Made by a program: the position numbers and the translations under genes
NCBI GenBank assembly: GCA_964584775.1
Contig: CAZPBC010000039.1
Span: forward strand, 1 to 19,336
Direction of reading: 5' to 3'
DNA from: CAZPBC01 sp964584775
GTDB lineage: Bacteria; Chlamydiota; Chlamydiia; Chlamydiales; SLFE01
Length of the DNA stretch: 19,336 bases
The notes under the pieces: model-generated
Databases searched by the model: none
Seen by the model: only the letters and a program-made list of their open reading frames with translations
Told to the model about the DNA's origin: nothing
Part shown: positions 6,683 through 14,740 of the stretch, one piece after another
How the letters are laid out: each line of letters starts with the position of its first letter
Numbering within the stretch: the first letter of the stretch is position 1

Positions 6683-7689
6683 TAGTAAGCTCTAGGCATA
6701 CTCTCTTTGAGATAGTGAGGTGTGACACGGACAAACTCCGACTTTCTTTGGAGTTCTTTGATATTACGCGCACCGCCGTAGGTGAGACCACTACGGATTC
6801 CTCCCAAGAAATCCTCAATGAGTGACTTTGCATCGCCTTTCATTTCAGCCCAAAAGTCGATCCCTTCAGCGACCGTTTTCTCCTTCAGAGCGCCATAGAA
6901 ATCGGTTTGGAAATCTTCACTTGCCTGGCCGCGGTATTTCGCTTTCCACTTTCCATCGATCTCTTGTTTCATTGCAGCACTCTCTTCCGTGAGCGCAAAC
7001 AGTTTTCCTACCATGACACAGCTGGCTCCAGCAGCGAGCGCGAGAACGACGTCACGGCTTCCGCGGATTCCCCCATCTGCAATGAGAGGAATACGCAGCT
7101 TTTCAGCTACCTGGGCACATTCGTAAATTGCGGAAAACTGAGGGTTTCCAAAGCCTGTGATCACGCGGGTGGTGCAGGCAGCTCCTGGCCCGACCCCTAC
7201 CTTGACAGCGTCGGCACCCGCATTGACGAGGTCGTGGTAAGCCATCGCGGTGCAAACGTTGCCTGCGATGACATCTTTGTTAGGATGGCGCTTTTTGATC
7301 TCTTCAATCGTGTGGAACATGCGGTCTGAGTGACCGTGTGCTACATCAATGCAGACCCCTGCTGCTCCAAGATCGAGAAGCTCGTGAATGCGGTCGAGGT
7401 GGTTGATCCCACAGGAAACAAAGATGCGGTCTCCAAACTTCTTCACCCACCCCTTCTGCACCTCCATCTCTGCAAAGCGGTGGAAGATGGGTGTGGTGCC
7501 GTAAGAAAGCAGAATCTCAGCGAGTTCCTCCCCAATGACCGTGTCCATGTTGGCAGCAATCAAGGGAATATCAATTTTTCGGTCACGAGTCAGCCAGCTC
7601 TCCAGCTTCGGTTCGGTGCGAGATGGGATGTTATTAAATTGCGGGACGAGGGCAACATCATCAAATGTCAGGGCTTCTTTAAAGGTCAT
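6682..7689 (-). CDS. IMP dehydrogenase/GMP reductase family protein, CBS-less
   Basis: The 335-residue TIM barrel has the IMPDH/GMPR hallmarks: LTFDDVALVPQ near the N-terminus, PLIAANMDTV, and the catalytic-cysteine loop GVGPGAACTTRVITGFGNPQ (about 167-186). These are followed by the phosphate-binding IADGGIRGSRDVVLALAAGA, KYRGQAS flap and the C-terminal GGIRSGLTYGGA. The CBS (Bateman) regulatory domain usual in IMPDH is absent. The size and GPG-x-x-CTTR loop favour GMP reductase (GMP to IMP, NADPH-dependent), though a minimal IMPDH is possible. The ATG overlaps the dapB stop (ATGA), so it is the last gene of the long minus-strand run. Its TAG stop abuts palindromic element copy 2. Confidence 0.85.
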   Translation of the reverse strand: MTFKEALTFDDVALVPQFNNIPSRTEPKLESWLTRDRKIDIPLIAANMDTVIGEELAEILLSYGTTPIFHRFAEMEVQKGWVKKFGDRIFVSCGINHLDRIHELLDLGAAGVCIDVAHGHSDRMFHTIEEIKKRHPNKDVIAGNVCTAMAYHDLVNAGADAVKVGVGPGAACTTRVITGFGNPQFSAIYECAQVAEKLRIPLIADGGIRGSRDVVLALAAGASCVMVGKLFALTEESAAMKQEIDGKWKAKYRGQASEDFQTDFYGALKEKTVAEGIDFWAEMKGDAKSLIEDFLGGIRSGLTYGGARNIKELQRKSEFVRVTPHYLKESMPRAY

Positions 7690-8408
7690 AGCAACTCTTC
7701 TAGTCGGAAAAATCCTTTTTTCTGTGCAATTTTTTCTGCGGCTTCCAGAGAACCTAATGCAAAGCCCTCTCGGTTGCGCGCTTCATGTGTCAATGTAATT
7801 GTGTCTACTGTTGAGTCGAAACGGATCTGATGCGTTCCGGGAACGGATCCCGTCCGCAAACAGGGAAAGTGGATTTCTTCGGGTTCCTTTTTTCGGTTCC
7901 CTAGGTCATAACAAGGGCGCTTTCCAGGGTAGTGGGAGAGGAGTTTTTCCATCATGAGTCGAGCCGTTCCAGAAGGCGCATCCAGCTTTTCTTGGTGGTG
8001 GATTTCCATGCCGGAGACATCGTACCCAGGATATTTTGAGAAAAGGGCCGCTGCTTGGTCCAGCAACTTGAGGTAGAGCTGCGCACCGATGGAGAAGTTG
8101 TTCGCCCAGACGGCTCCGATATCCGCTGCTTTGACAATCTGTTCGACTTGATCGATTTCAGAATACCAGCCCGTCGTGCCAATCACGAGATGAACCCCTG
8201 CCGCTGCTGCCTTTTTGACATTTCCCAAAACAGCAGATGGAACAGAGTAGTCGATACAAACATCGACCTGTTCCGAAAGCGGCTCGCTTTCGGATGAAAT
8301 CGTCTGGACCACTTCGAAGGGAGTTCCTTCGGAGAGACGGTGGATCTGCTTTCCCATCCGGCCGTAGCCGATTAGCGCGATGCGGAGCGTTTTGATTTCT
8401 GGCGCCAT
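7686..8408 (-). CDS. dapB: 4-hydroxy-tetrahydrodipicolinate reductase DapB
   Basis: DapB catalyses the NAD(P)H-dependent reduction step of the diaminopimelate/lysine pathway, which supplies peptidoglycan. The 240-residue product begins with a Rossmann motif LIGYGRMGKQ (about 12-21), has DYSVPSAVLGNV, the VIGTTGW segment, NFSIGAQLYLKLL, and the signature EIHHQEKLDAPSGTA with the catalytic His and Lys. The middle is somewhat shorter than in E. coli (273), as in other compact forms. The ATG has GGTGA upstream. Its 5' end overlaps the phospholipase D gene by 37 bases and its 3' end overlaps the next gene by 4. Confidence 0.95.
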   Translation of the reverse strand: MAPEIKTLRIALIGYGRMGKQIHRLSEGTPFEVVQTISSESEPLSEQVDVCIDYSVPSAVLGNVKKAAAAGVHLVIGTTGWYSEIDQVEQIVKAADIGAVWANNFSIGAQLYLKLLDQAAALFSKYPGYDVSGMEIHHQEKLDAPSGTARLMMEKLLSHYPGKRPCYDLGNRKKEPEEIHFPCLRTGSVPGTHQIRFDSTVDTITLTHEARNREGFALGSLEAAEKIAQKKGFFRLEELL

Positions 8409-9376
8409 AGTTTCACCAACGTGTTTAGCTTTTCCGAGTTTGCCGGGCTTAACCGTCTAAAAACGATATAGCAATCGTCGTTTTTGGTAAAGGCAGCCTT
8501 TGTCCAGTTGAGTGAACCCTCAATCAGTGTTTCCTCATCGACCCATGCCAGCTTATAGTGGAAGAGAGACCCTTCCCCCATCATATGCAGCGCAATCCCC
8601 TCATCCTGTAGGTAGTTGGCTACCTTTTTTCCCATGCCTCTTGCGCTTTTACGATCAACAAAGACCTCAACCTGGATGCCTCTCTGTTGTGCTGCAACCA
8701 ACTCCTTCGCAAAGTCCATACGCGTGAAGGTAAACATCGCCACCTGGAGAGTCTTCTTGGCTGAACGGAGCAGCTCTACCATTCTTTTCGCAGCAAGGGG
8801 GTCGTCCGGGGTGAACCAGACCTCTAGCTCTGGATCAAAGTCTCGATGCGGTACCCGTTCATCACGGCTCTCTAAGTCGGCAATCTTATCAACACAATAC
8901 GCCCCGACTTGGGAGTCAAAGAGCCCAACGACTAAATTTCCATACTGCTGAAGAGACTGTCTCGTCCAATTTGCAGAGCCGACGTAACTCACCTTCTGAT
9001 CCACGACAAGGAGTTTCAAGTGTGTCAGCCCTCTTGAAAAACGAGGGACCACCTCAACCTTGTCACTCAGCTGCTTAAACAGTTTTGGTGAGGCTTTGGG
9101 ATCGAACACGACTCGCGTAGAGATCCCCTCTTCTGCTTTTTCATTGATTTTTCTAATCAGACGTTCGTCTTTAAAGCTGTAGATAGCGAGATCAATCCTC
9201 TCTTCTGCAGCGTCTAAAGCGGCAAGAAAAAGCGCCTCAAGATCCTCTCCATATTCCGTAGAGTAGATTTTAACAGCCTCTTCACGAGTAGGTAGGGCAA
9301 CCTCTTGCTTACCCCAGAAAAAGAAAAGCGAGATGAGTAGAGTAGCACTAAGAAATATCCATAAAAACCGTTTCAC
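8372..9376 (-). CDS. Phospholipase D family protein with signal peptide
   Basis: The product has 334 residues from a GTG start. An N-terminal hydrophobic segment (MKRFLWIFLSATLLISLFFF) would export it or anchor it outside the inner membrane. Two HKD motifs are complete: HLKLLVVDQKVSYVGSANWT (about 139-158) and HYKLAWVDEETLIEGSLNWT (about 271-290), so both halves of the active site are present. Members hydrolyse phosphodiester bonds, in phospholipids, cardiolipin or nucleic acid; the substrate cannot be told here. The domain arrangement resembles the small bacterial two-HKD PLDs. Several PLD-like proteins are known in Chlamydia. The 5' end overlaps the recD2 3' end by 29 bases, so it probably belongs to the same transcript. 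Confidence 0.9.
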   Translation of the reverse strand: MKRFLWIFLSATLLISLFFFWGKQEVALPTREEAVKIYSTEYGEDLEALFLAALDAAEERIDLAIYSFKDERLIRKINEKAEEGISTRVVFDPKASPKLFKQLSDKVEVVPRFSRGLTHLKLLVVDQKVSYVGSANWTRQSLQQYGNLVVGLFDSQVGAYCVDKIADLESRDERVPHRDFDPELEVWFTPDDPLAAKRMVELLRSAKKTLQVAMFTFTRMDFAKELVAAQQRGIQVEVFVDRKSARGMGKKVANYLQDEGIALHMMGEGSLFHYKLAWVDEETLIEGSLNWTKAAFTKNDDCYIVFRRLSPANSEKLNTLVKLWRQKSKRSASR

Positions 9377-11525
9377 TGCAGATAAACTCTTTCAATCCGG
9401 TGTAGCGCAAACGCACTTCATCGTTCTTCACACCGATGGCGATTGCTTTCTTTGTTCCGACCACCACGACCAGTTTCTTTCCTCTTGTCACACCCGTGTA
9501 AATCAAATTCCGGTGGAGCATCTTGAAGTGAGTCGTGTGGATCGGCATCACAATGCAGGGGCACTCGCTTCCTTGAAACTTATGGATCGAGACGGCGTAG
9601 GAGAGCTGCAACTCATCGAGGTCATGAGAGTCGTATGAGACCACTTTGTGGTCAAATTGCACGAAGACTTGTTGCTCTCCTGTATCGATTCTGACAACCC
9701 GTCCGACGTCTCCATTAAAAACCTCTTTCGTGTAGTTGTTGCGCAGCTGCATCACCTTGTCGCCAACATGCCAATTCACGCCAGACAGAAAGAGCGTTTC
9801 TCTCTCTCCGATCAGCTGTTTTTGAAGAAGCAGGTTGAGGTTCTCTGTTCCCACGACACCCTTTTTCATGGGAGCCAGCACCTGTATCTCATCAATGGGA
9901 TCGAGGTGGTATTTTTGCGGAAGGCGTTTTGTGACCAAGGAGAGAATCTCTTCAGATGCGAGCTCAGGTGTCTCAGCCTCGATAAAGAAAAAGTCAGAGT
10001 CTGGTTCATTGGAAAGATCAGGGAAGATGCCATCGTTGATCCGGTGGGCATTGACAATGATCGTCGAACCCGCAGCTTGGCGGAAGATCTCTTTTAGCAC
10101 TGTCACAGGCACTTTTTTCGAGTTGATGAGGTCCATCAACACATTTCCCGGTCCAACAGAAGGGAGCTGGTTCACATCTCCGACAAAAACAAGTCGAGCG
10201 TGGTCGGGGATCGCTTTCAGGAGCTGATACATCAGGTGGGTATCGATCATGCTCGCTTCATCGACGATGATGAGGTCCGCTTCAAGCGGGTTGTCAGCTC
10301 CCCGCTTAAATCCTCCTGCTTTGAAATCGTATTCTAGCAGCGAGTGGATTGTTGAAGCCTTTTTCTGAGTGATCTCACTCATTCTCTTTGCAGCTTTTCC
10401 CGTTGGAGCAGCGAGGAGGGTTCTCGATGTCAACTTCTCAGTGATTTTCAGGATGGCATTGGTGATGGTTGATTTACCGGTTCCCGGGCCTCCCGTCAGG
10501 ATCAAGCACTTTCCCGAGACAGCTTTTTTAACCGCTTTTTGTTGTAGCGGAGCAAGCTCGATATCGAGAAGGGCTTGCACCCACTCAACGGCTTTCACTG
10601 TATCGATATCACGGAGCTTACTCACCCCATAGAGAATCCGTTTGATCTCCCTTGCGATTCCCATCTCCGAGAGAAATAGAGGTTTCAGCCAAATATAGGG
10701 TTCCTCTTTCTCAGGCATCGCCGCTTGGCGCACCAGATCCTCTTTAGTGATCTCTTCCAGTGCAGGAAAGAGAAGGTCAGGGCTCACCTCCAAGAGCTCA
10801 GCTGCTCTTTCAATCAGAACCTCTTTGGGAGCACACGTACTCCCCTCCTCACTCAGGGTCTCTAAAGTAAAAAAGAGTCCAGCCCGCAGTCGAGCAGGCG
10901 ATTCTTTTTCAAAACCGAGCTTTTCAGCGATTTTATCAGCACTTTTGAAACCGACCCCTCTGATCTCCTTGGCAAGGCGGTAGGGATCTTCTTTGATTTT
11001 GTGGATGCTGTCGTTGCCGTAACGTTTATAGATTTTCTGGGCAAAACGGGGGCTGATCCCTTGACCTTGTAAAAAAATCATCACCTCACGGACGTGACTC
11101 TGCTCAATCCAAGAGCTCGTGATTTGGTCAATCCGCTTTTTCCCGATCCCTTCAATTTCCCGAAGCCGCTCTGGAGTTTGGTCAATCACGCGGAGTGTCT
11201 CCTCGCCAAAGGTCTCGACGATCCGACCGGCATAGGTGGGTCCAATCCCCTTGACCAGTCCTGATCCAAGGTAGCGGCGGATGCCTTCGACATCAGCGGG
11301 AAGCTCATTTTGGCATATGTCGACGGAGAACTGTCGGCCATGGACGAGATGGTGTTGCCACTCTCCCCTCACACGGACCGTTTCTCCCGGCTGGAGGGTT
11401 CCCATCACACCGACTAAGCAGATCAGCTCACGGCTTTTGCGGCTCTTTAGCCAAGCGACTGCAAAACCATTCTCTGCATTCTGAAAGGTGATCCGTTCAA
11501 TGTAGCCATACAACTCTTCTTTCAC
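9348..11525 (-). CDS. recD2: RecD2-type SF1B DNA helicase
   Basis: This 725-residue protein begins at a GTG. Residues 1-75 resemble the N-terminal OB-like domain (YGYIERITFQNAENGFAVAWL). Tandem helix-hairpin-helix motifs follow at about 92-205 (GIGPTYAG, EGIGKKRI, GVGFKSADKIAEKLG). The helicase core has Walker A GGPGTGKST (345-353), motif Ia AAPTGKAAKRM, Walker B VDEASM (421-426), GDVNQLPSVGPG, the C-terminal LSYAVSIHKFQGSE (about 658-671) and VTRGKKLVVVVG. RecD2 proteins are 5'-3' helicases that act without RecBC partners in repair and replication-fork stability. The length fits the family. It lies 34 bases downstream of the epimerase gene and overlaps the PLD gene. Confidence 0.95.
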   Translation of the reverse strand: MKEELYGYIERITFQNAENGFAVAWLKSRKSRELICLVGVMGTLQPGETVRVRGEWQHHLVHGRQFSVDICQNELPADVEGIRRYLGSGLVKGIGPTYAGRIVETFGEETLRVIDQTPERLREIEGIGKKRIDQITSSWIEQSHVREVMIFLQGQGISPRFAQKIYKRYGNDSIHKIKEDPYRLAKEIRGVGFKSADKIAEKLGFEKESPARLRAGLFFTLETLSEEGSTCAPKEVLIERAAELLEVSPDLLFPALEEITKEDLVRQAAMPEKEEPYIWLKPLFLSEMGIAREIKRILYGVSKLRDIDTVKAVEWVQALLDIELAPLQQKAVKKAVSGKCLILTGGPGTGKSTITNAILKITEKLTSRTLLAAPTGKAAKRMSEITQKKASTIHSLLEYDFKAGGFKRGADNPLEADLIIVDEASMIDTHLMYQLLKAIPDHARLVFVGDVNQLPSVGPGNVLMDLINSKKVPVTVLKEIFRQAAGSTIIVNAHRINDGIFPDLSNEPDSDFFFIEAETPELASEEILSLVTKRLPQKYHLDPIDEIQVLAPMKKGVVGTENLNLLLQKQLIGERETLFLSGVNWHVGDKVMQLRNNYTKEVFNGDVGRVVRIDTGEQQVFVQFDHKVVSYDSHDLDELQLSYAVSIHKFQGSECPCIVMPIHTTHFKMLHRNLIYTGVTRGKKLVVVVGTKKAIAIGVKNDEVRLRYTGLKEFICSETVFMDIS

Positions 11526-11559
11526 GGGTCAAGAGTCTACCGCTTCTCTCAAGGAAGAA

Positions 11560-12450
11560 TCAAGACTTAATCAGATGGATCAGGGAGGACTTGAGGTCGG
11601 GATAACGGAAGGTGAAGCCGCTTTGTAGAAGCTTCTCAGGTATCACCTCGGCTCCACCGAGGAGGATACTCTCTGCCATCTCACCAAAAAGAACCCGGAG
11701 CAGAGATGCAGGAACAGGAAAAATCGCAGGACGTCTAAGAACTTTTGCCAAAGTCTTGGTGAAGGTTCGGTTAGTCACGGGATGAGGAGCGGTTGCATTG
11801 ACAGGGCCTCTGAGCGTCGGCGTCTCGATGCAGTGGACGATAGCACGTGTGAGGTCTTCGATATCGATCCAGCTCATCTCCTGCTCTCCGGAGCCTAAGA
11901 CACCTCCTAAACAGAGCTTAAAAGGAAGCAGCATCCTCTGAAGAGCACCTCCCTTGGGTGTGAGAACGACGCCGATACGAAGGTGGATGATCCGGGTGTC
12001 CGTCCTTAAGCCAAAGTGGGTGGCTTCTTCCCACTCACGGCAGACATCGGCTAGAAACCCCTCGCCGGCCGGAGAGGTTTCCGTCACCTCGCGGTCTGTG
12101 ACATTGCCGTAGTAGCCAATCGCCGATGCATTGATCCACACTTTCGGTGGACGCTCTAACTTTTCAAGACTTTTCGCAATGAGCTTGGTCGACTCGACGC
12201 GGCTACTGCGGACCTTCTCTTTTTTTTCTGGATTCCATCTTCCGACGATGTTCTCACCAGCGAGATTGACGATGGCATCCGCGCCCTCTAGATGGCTCAA
12301 ATCGATCTCCCCTAAGTCAGGATTCCAATAAGCCGCAGCGGGATCTTTTTTATGACGGAGGAGAGGAACAACCTGATGTCCTTCAGATTCAAGAGCTTTT
12401 GTTAACTCTTTCCCAATTAGACCGCTAGCACCACCGACAATCACCTTCAT
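11560..12450 (-). CDS. TIGR01777-family sugar-nucleotide epimerase-like protein
   Basis: The 296-residue product is a short-chain dehydrogenase-like protein of the YfcH/SulA-epimerase group. It opens with the NAD(P)-binding MKVIVGGASGLIGKEL, has NLAGENIVGRWN (about 62-73), the catalytic-type SAIGYYG segment, GEGFLADVCREWE, LRIGVVL, and ends with the DUF1731-like C-terminus (PVPASLLRVLFGEMAESILLGG and so on). The biochemical substrate of this family is not well established. Unlike its upstream neighbours it lacks a signal peptide, so it should be cytoplasmic. Its ATG overlaps the stop of the exported methyltransferase-like gene (ATGA). This links it to the glycosyltransferase locus and hints at sugar metabolism, but it could equally be a housekeeping neighbour. 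Confidence 0.88.
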   Translation of the reverse strand: MKVIVGGASGLIGKELTKALESEGHQVVPLLRHKKDPAAAYWNPDLGEIDLSHLEGADAIVNLAGENIVGRWNPEKKEKVRSSRVESTKLIAKSLEKLERPPKVWINASAIGYYGNVTDREVTETSPAGEGFLADVCREWEEATHFGLRTDTRIIHLRIGVVLTPKGGALQRMLLPFKLCLGGVLGSGEQEMSWIDIEDLTRAIVHCIETPTLRGPVNATAPHPVTNRTFTKTLAKVLRRPAIFPVPASLLRVLFGEMAESILLGGAEVIPEKLLQSGFTFRYPDLKSSLIHLIKS

Positions 12451-13049
12451 AATTCACAGTCTGGCTTATCTACGGGTGGAAGTGCAACTAAAATATTGCA
12501 TGGGTACTCTCCATCATCTCCTCCATCGATCATCCAAATCGAATAATCGGGATTCACTTCGAGGACTTTTGCGATCAGCTCTGCAAGAGAAATGTGATCA
12601 AAAAGAATCGTATCGCAGCATTGGAGGTCATCGATCAGAATAATATGCTCTTTAATCGGATGCTCTGCAATCTGCTCCAACTCTTTCAGGACGGGGGTGT
12701 GTTTCCCCCCTGAAGACTCAGGTTTGCCATGGGCATCCAACCAGAAGGTCACCGGCTCGTGGATGTTCTGCAGTACGTCGGACAACATCTCACCAGAGTC
12801 CCCTTCGTAAATGTGGATATGGGGGTTATCTGAAAACTGTTTTTTAGCGAGTGAAGCCGCAACAGGGTTAATCTCAATAGAGTGGATCTCTTCAAAACCG
12901 GCCTCTAGGGCTTTTCGGATCCCTGTACCTAGAAAAGTGCCCGTCTCCACGAAGACCCGTCTCTGATAATCATGGAAACCATCAGGTCCGATATTGGCAT
13001 AGGACGTCAAAGGAAGGAGTGAAATTAAGCAACAGATGAGTAAACGCAT
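12447..13049 (-). CDS. Signal-peptide-bearing SAM-methyltransferase-like protein
   Basis: This 200-residue protein begins with a signal peptide (MRLLICCLISLLPLTSYA, then NIGPDG) directly followed by a class I methyltransferase-like fold. It has FVETGTFLGTGIRKAL in the place of motif I (about 33-48), IHSIEINPVAASLAKKQF with the acidic residue expected to bind the SAM ribose, VTFWLDAHGKP, and LIDDLQCCD. Similar folds occur as sugar- or glycan-modifying methyltransferases in polysaccharide loci. Export is odd because SAM is cytoplasmic. AGAGG at about 7 bases before the ATG is a good Shine-Dalgarno sequence. It starts 17 bases after the GT2-like gene and overlaps the epimerase gene. Catalytic activity is inferred from fold only. 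Confidence 0.75.
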   Translation of the reverse strand: MRLLICCLISLLPLTSYANIGPDGFHDYQRRVFVETGTFLGTGIRKALEAGFEEIHSIEINPVAASLAKKQFSDNPHIHIYEGDSGEMLSDVLQNIHEPVTFWLDAHGKPESSGGKHTPVLKELEQIAEHPIKEHIILIDDLQCCDTILFDHISLAELIAKVLEVNPDYSIWMIDGGDDGEYPCNILVALPPVDKPDCEL

Positions 13050-13066
13050 AGTAGGACCTCTTGATG

Positions 13067-13807
13067 TTAACGGTGATACGAAGAATTCGAACGACGATAT
13101 AACAGAAGAGGAATTTTCACGTAAATCGAATTCCGGGATTTTGGAATGGCTTTACTTGAAAAAACTTTATCTTCCCCCCATCTTTCAAAAGTCCAACTGA
13201 CAGCGTCTTGAAGATCACGACTGACAGCAACGCAGCCAAATGTCAGGTAGGTATAGGGAAAAAGCTCCTCGTACGATTGGATCTGAACGACCGGCAGAGA
13301 ACTCACATCGAATTCATCCTCAAAAGAGATACTTTTAAAGTAGGCCTCATCCTCACTGCGTTGAAAGCGCTCTTTGGCCACATCTTCTGGAAACCATCGA
13401 TGGATCATATAGTCGCACTCAAACTCCTCATAACAGCGCTCTAAAATCTCTACCCTCTGATGGTGCGGACGATCATCGGCATCTTGAAAGATCAAAAGCT
13501 CTCCTGAAGAGGCCTCAAAGGCGAGATTACGGTTCTCTCCGGCCGACTTTCGCCAAGAGGTTGTCACAAGAATGAGCTCAAAAGGATAGATTGTAGAGGA
13601 GATCTCAGCGAGTAGCTCCGTTGGGACCTTTCCCACACTTGAAAGAGAGATGACCACTTCGTCTGGAATTCTAGATTGATTCGACAAGTCTTCCATCAGG
13701 TTAGGAAGGAACTTTGCATGGCACTCTGAACAAGGAATCAACACAGAAACTGTCGCTGAAGAGAGAGGAGTAAAAAAAAGAAAAAATAGGATAGTCAGTG
13801 ATCTCAT
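13067..13807 (-). CDS. GT2-like glycosyltransferase with N-terminal signal peptide
   Basis: The 246-residue protein has the GT-A, family 2-like pattern. SVLIPCSECHAKFLPNLMEDL is strand 1 plus helix, SAGENRNLAFEASSGELLIFQDADDRPHHQRVEIL carries the DADD metal and sugar-nucleotide motif (about 113-116), and a C-terminal GEDKVF resembles the ED-type acceptor motif. The first 19 residues (MRSLTILFFLFFTPLSSAT) form a Sec signal peptide with an AXA-like end (SSA), placed directly before the first core strand. Cleavage would therefore leave a bare catalytic domain outside the inner membrane. AAAAAGG precedes the ATG by about 9 bases. It starts the minus-strand run, divergent from the GT11-like gene at 13856 across 48 AT-rich bases that must hold promoters for both. 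Confidence 0.83.
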   Translation of the reverse strand: MRSLTILFFLFFTPLSSATVSVLIPCSECHAKFLPNLMEDLSNQSRIPDEVVISLSSVGKVPTELLAEISSTIYPFELILVTTSWRKSAGENRNLAFEASSGELLIFQDADDRPHHQRVEILERCYEEFECDYMIHRWFPEDVAKERFQRSEDEAYFKSISFEDEFDVSSLPVVQIQSYEELFPYTYLTFGCVAVSRDLQDAVSWTFERWGEDKVFSSKAIPKSRNSIYVKIPLLLYRRSNSSYHR

Positions 13808-13855
13808 ATCATTTAACCTTTTTGATTAATTGTGTAAAACATATCATCTATTCAA

Positions 13856-14740
13856 ATGAGAAATCTATCAATTTTCTTTATCTTCTTCCTCCCCTTTCTT
13901 GTAACGGGTGGAGAACCTATCCAGCGTTATGTCACGGTGGAATTACAGGGATATCTAGGCAACCAGCTTTTTCAGGTTGCTGCTGCCTATGCTCATGCGA
14001 AAAAAACCCGTGCTGAAGCGCTATTTCCCGACTTTATCCAAAACGAAGAGTGGGCGATCTCTCATTTTTACGAACGGGTTTTTCATCGAATGAATGTGAA
14101 CGACCTACCCTTTCCCCCCACGTATACCTATAAAGAGGCCACCTATAAATACCGCCCCCTTCCGCACAACGTAAGAGGACTGAGATTGAATGGGTATTTC
14201 TTTTCGGAGCTCTACTTCAAAGCCTACAAAAAAGAGATTCAAACTCTTTTCGCCCCTAGTGACGACATTCTCCAAACCCTTCAAGAGCGCTGGGGACACC
14301 TTCTTGCCCGGTCGAATGTGGTGGGAGTGCATGTCCGTACCTACCACGACGCCGATCCTGATCACACGCTACATGTCTTTGTCAGCTGGGACTACTTTAA
14401 GCGGGCGATGGATACCTTCCCGGAAGAGACGACCTTCTTGGTCTGTTCGGACCGCATGGATCTTTGTAAGGCAGGTTTGGCGGACGTTTCAAAAAAGCTC
14501 ATATTCATCGAAGACAATGAGGACGACGTTGAGGATTTCTATCTTCTCACGCTTTGTGACCACCATATCCTCTCCAACTCTACATTCTCTTGGTGGAGTG
14601 CCTACCTCAATCAAAATCCCGAAAAAATTGTCATTGCCCCTGACGTGTGGTTTCCTACACAAAATAAGGATGAATCCACACTCCTACCAAAAAAGTGGAT
14701 CACCTTGCCTTACACCCCATCCAATCCTGAGGATCTATGA
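13856..14740 (+). CDS. GT11-like (alpha-1,2-fucosyltransferase-like) protein, exported, copy A
   Basis: The 294-residue product has a signal peptide (about 1-18, MRNLSIFFIFFLPFLVTG). The GT11 pattern follows: VELQGYLGNQLFQVAAAYAHA (28-48), GVHVRTY (157-163), FLVCSDRMD, and the C-terminal ILSNSTFSWWSAYLNQNPEK (238-257). GT11 enzymes transfer fucose from GDP-fucose, typically in an alpha-1,2 linkage to galactose. The canonical HxRRxD is replaced here by HVRTY, so donor or acceptor may differ. No Shine-Dalgarno sequence is seen, only AT-rich DNA. The gene opens a four-gene plus-strand operon and overlaps the next ATG by four bases. It is paralogous to the minus-strand copies at 17445-19336. Confidence 0.85.
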   Translation: MRNLSIFFIFFLPFLVTGGEPIQRYVTVELQGYLGNQLFQVAAAYAHAKKTRAEALFPDFIQNEEWAISHFYERVFHRMNVNDLPFPPTYTYKEATYKYRPLPHNVRGLRLNGYFFSELYFKAYKKEIQTLFAPSDDILQTLQERWGHLLARSNVVGVHVRTYHDADPDHTLHVFVSWDYFKRAMDTFPEETTFLVCSDRMDLCKAGLADVSKKLIFIEDNEDDVEDFYLLTLCDHHILSNSTFSWWSAYLNQNPEKIVIAPDVWFPTQNKDESTLLPKKWITLPYTPSNPEDL

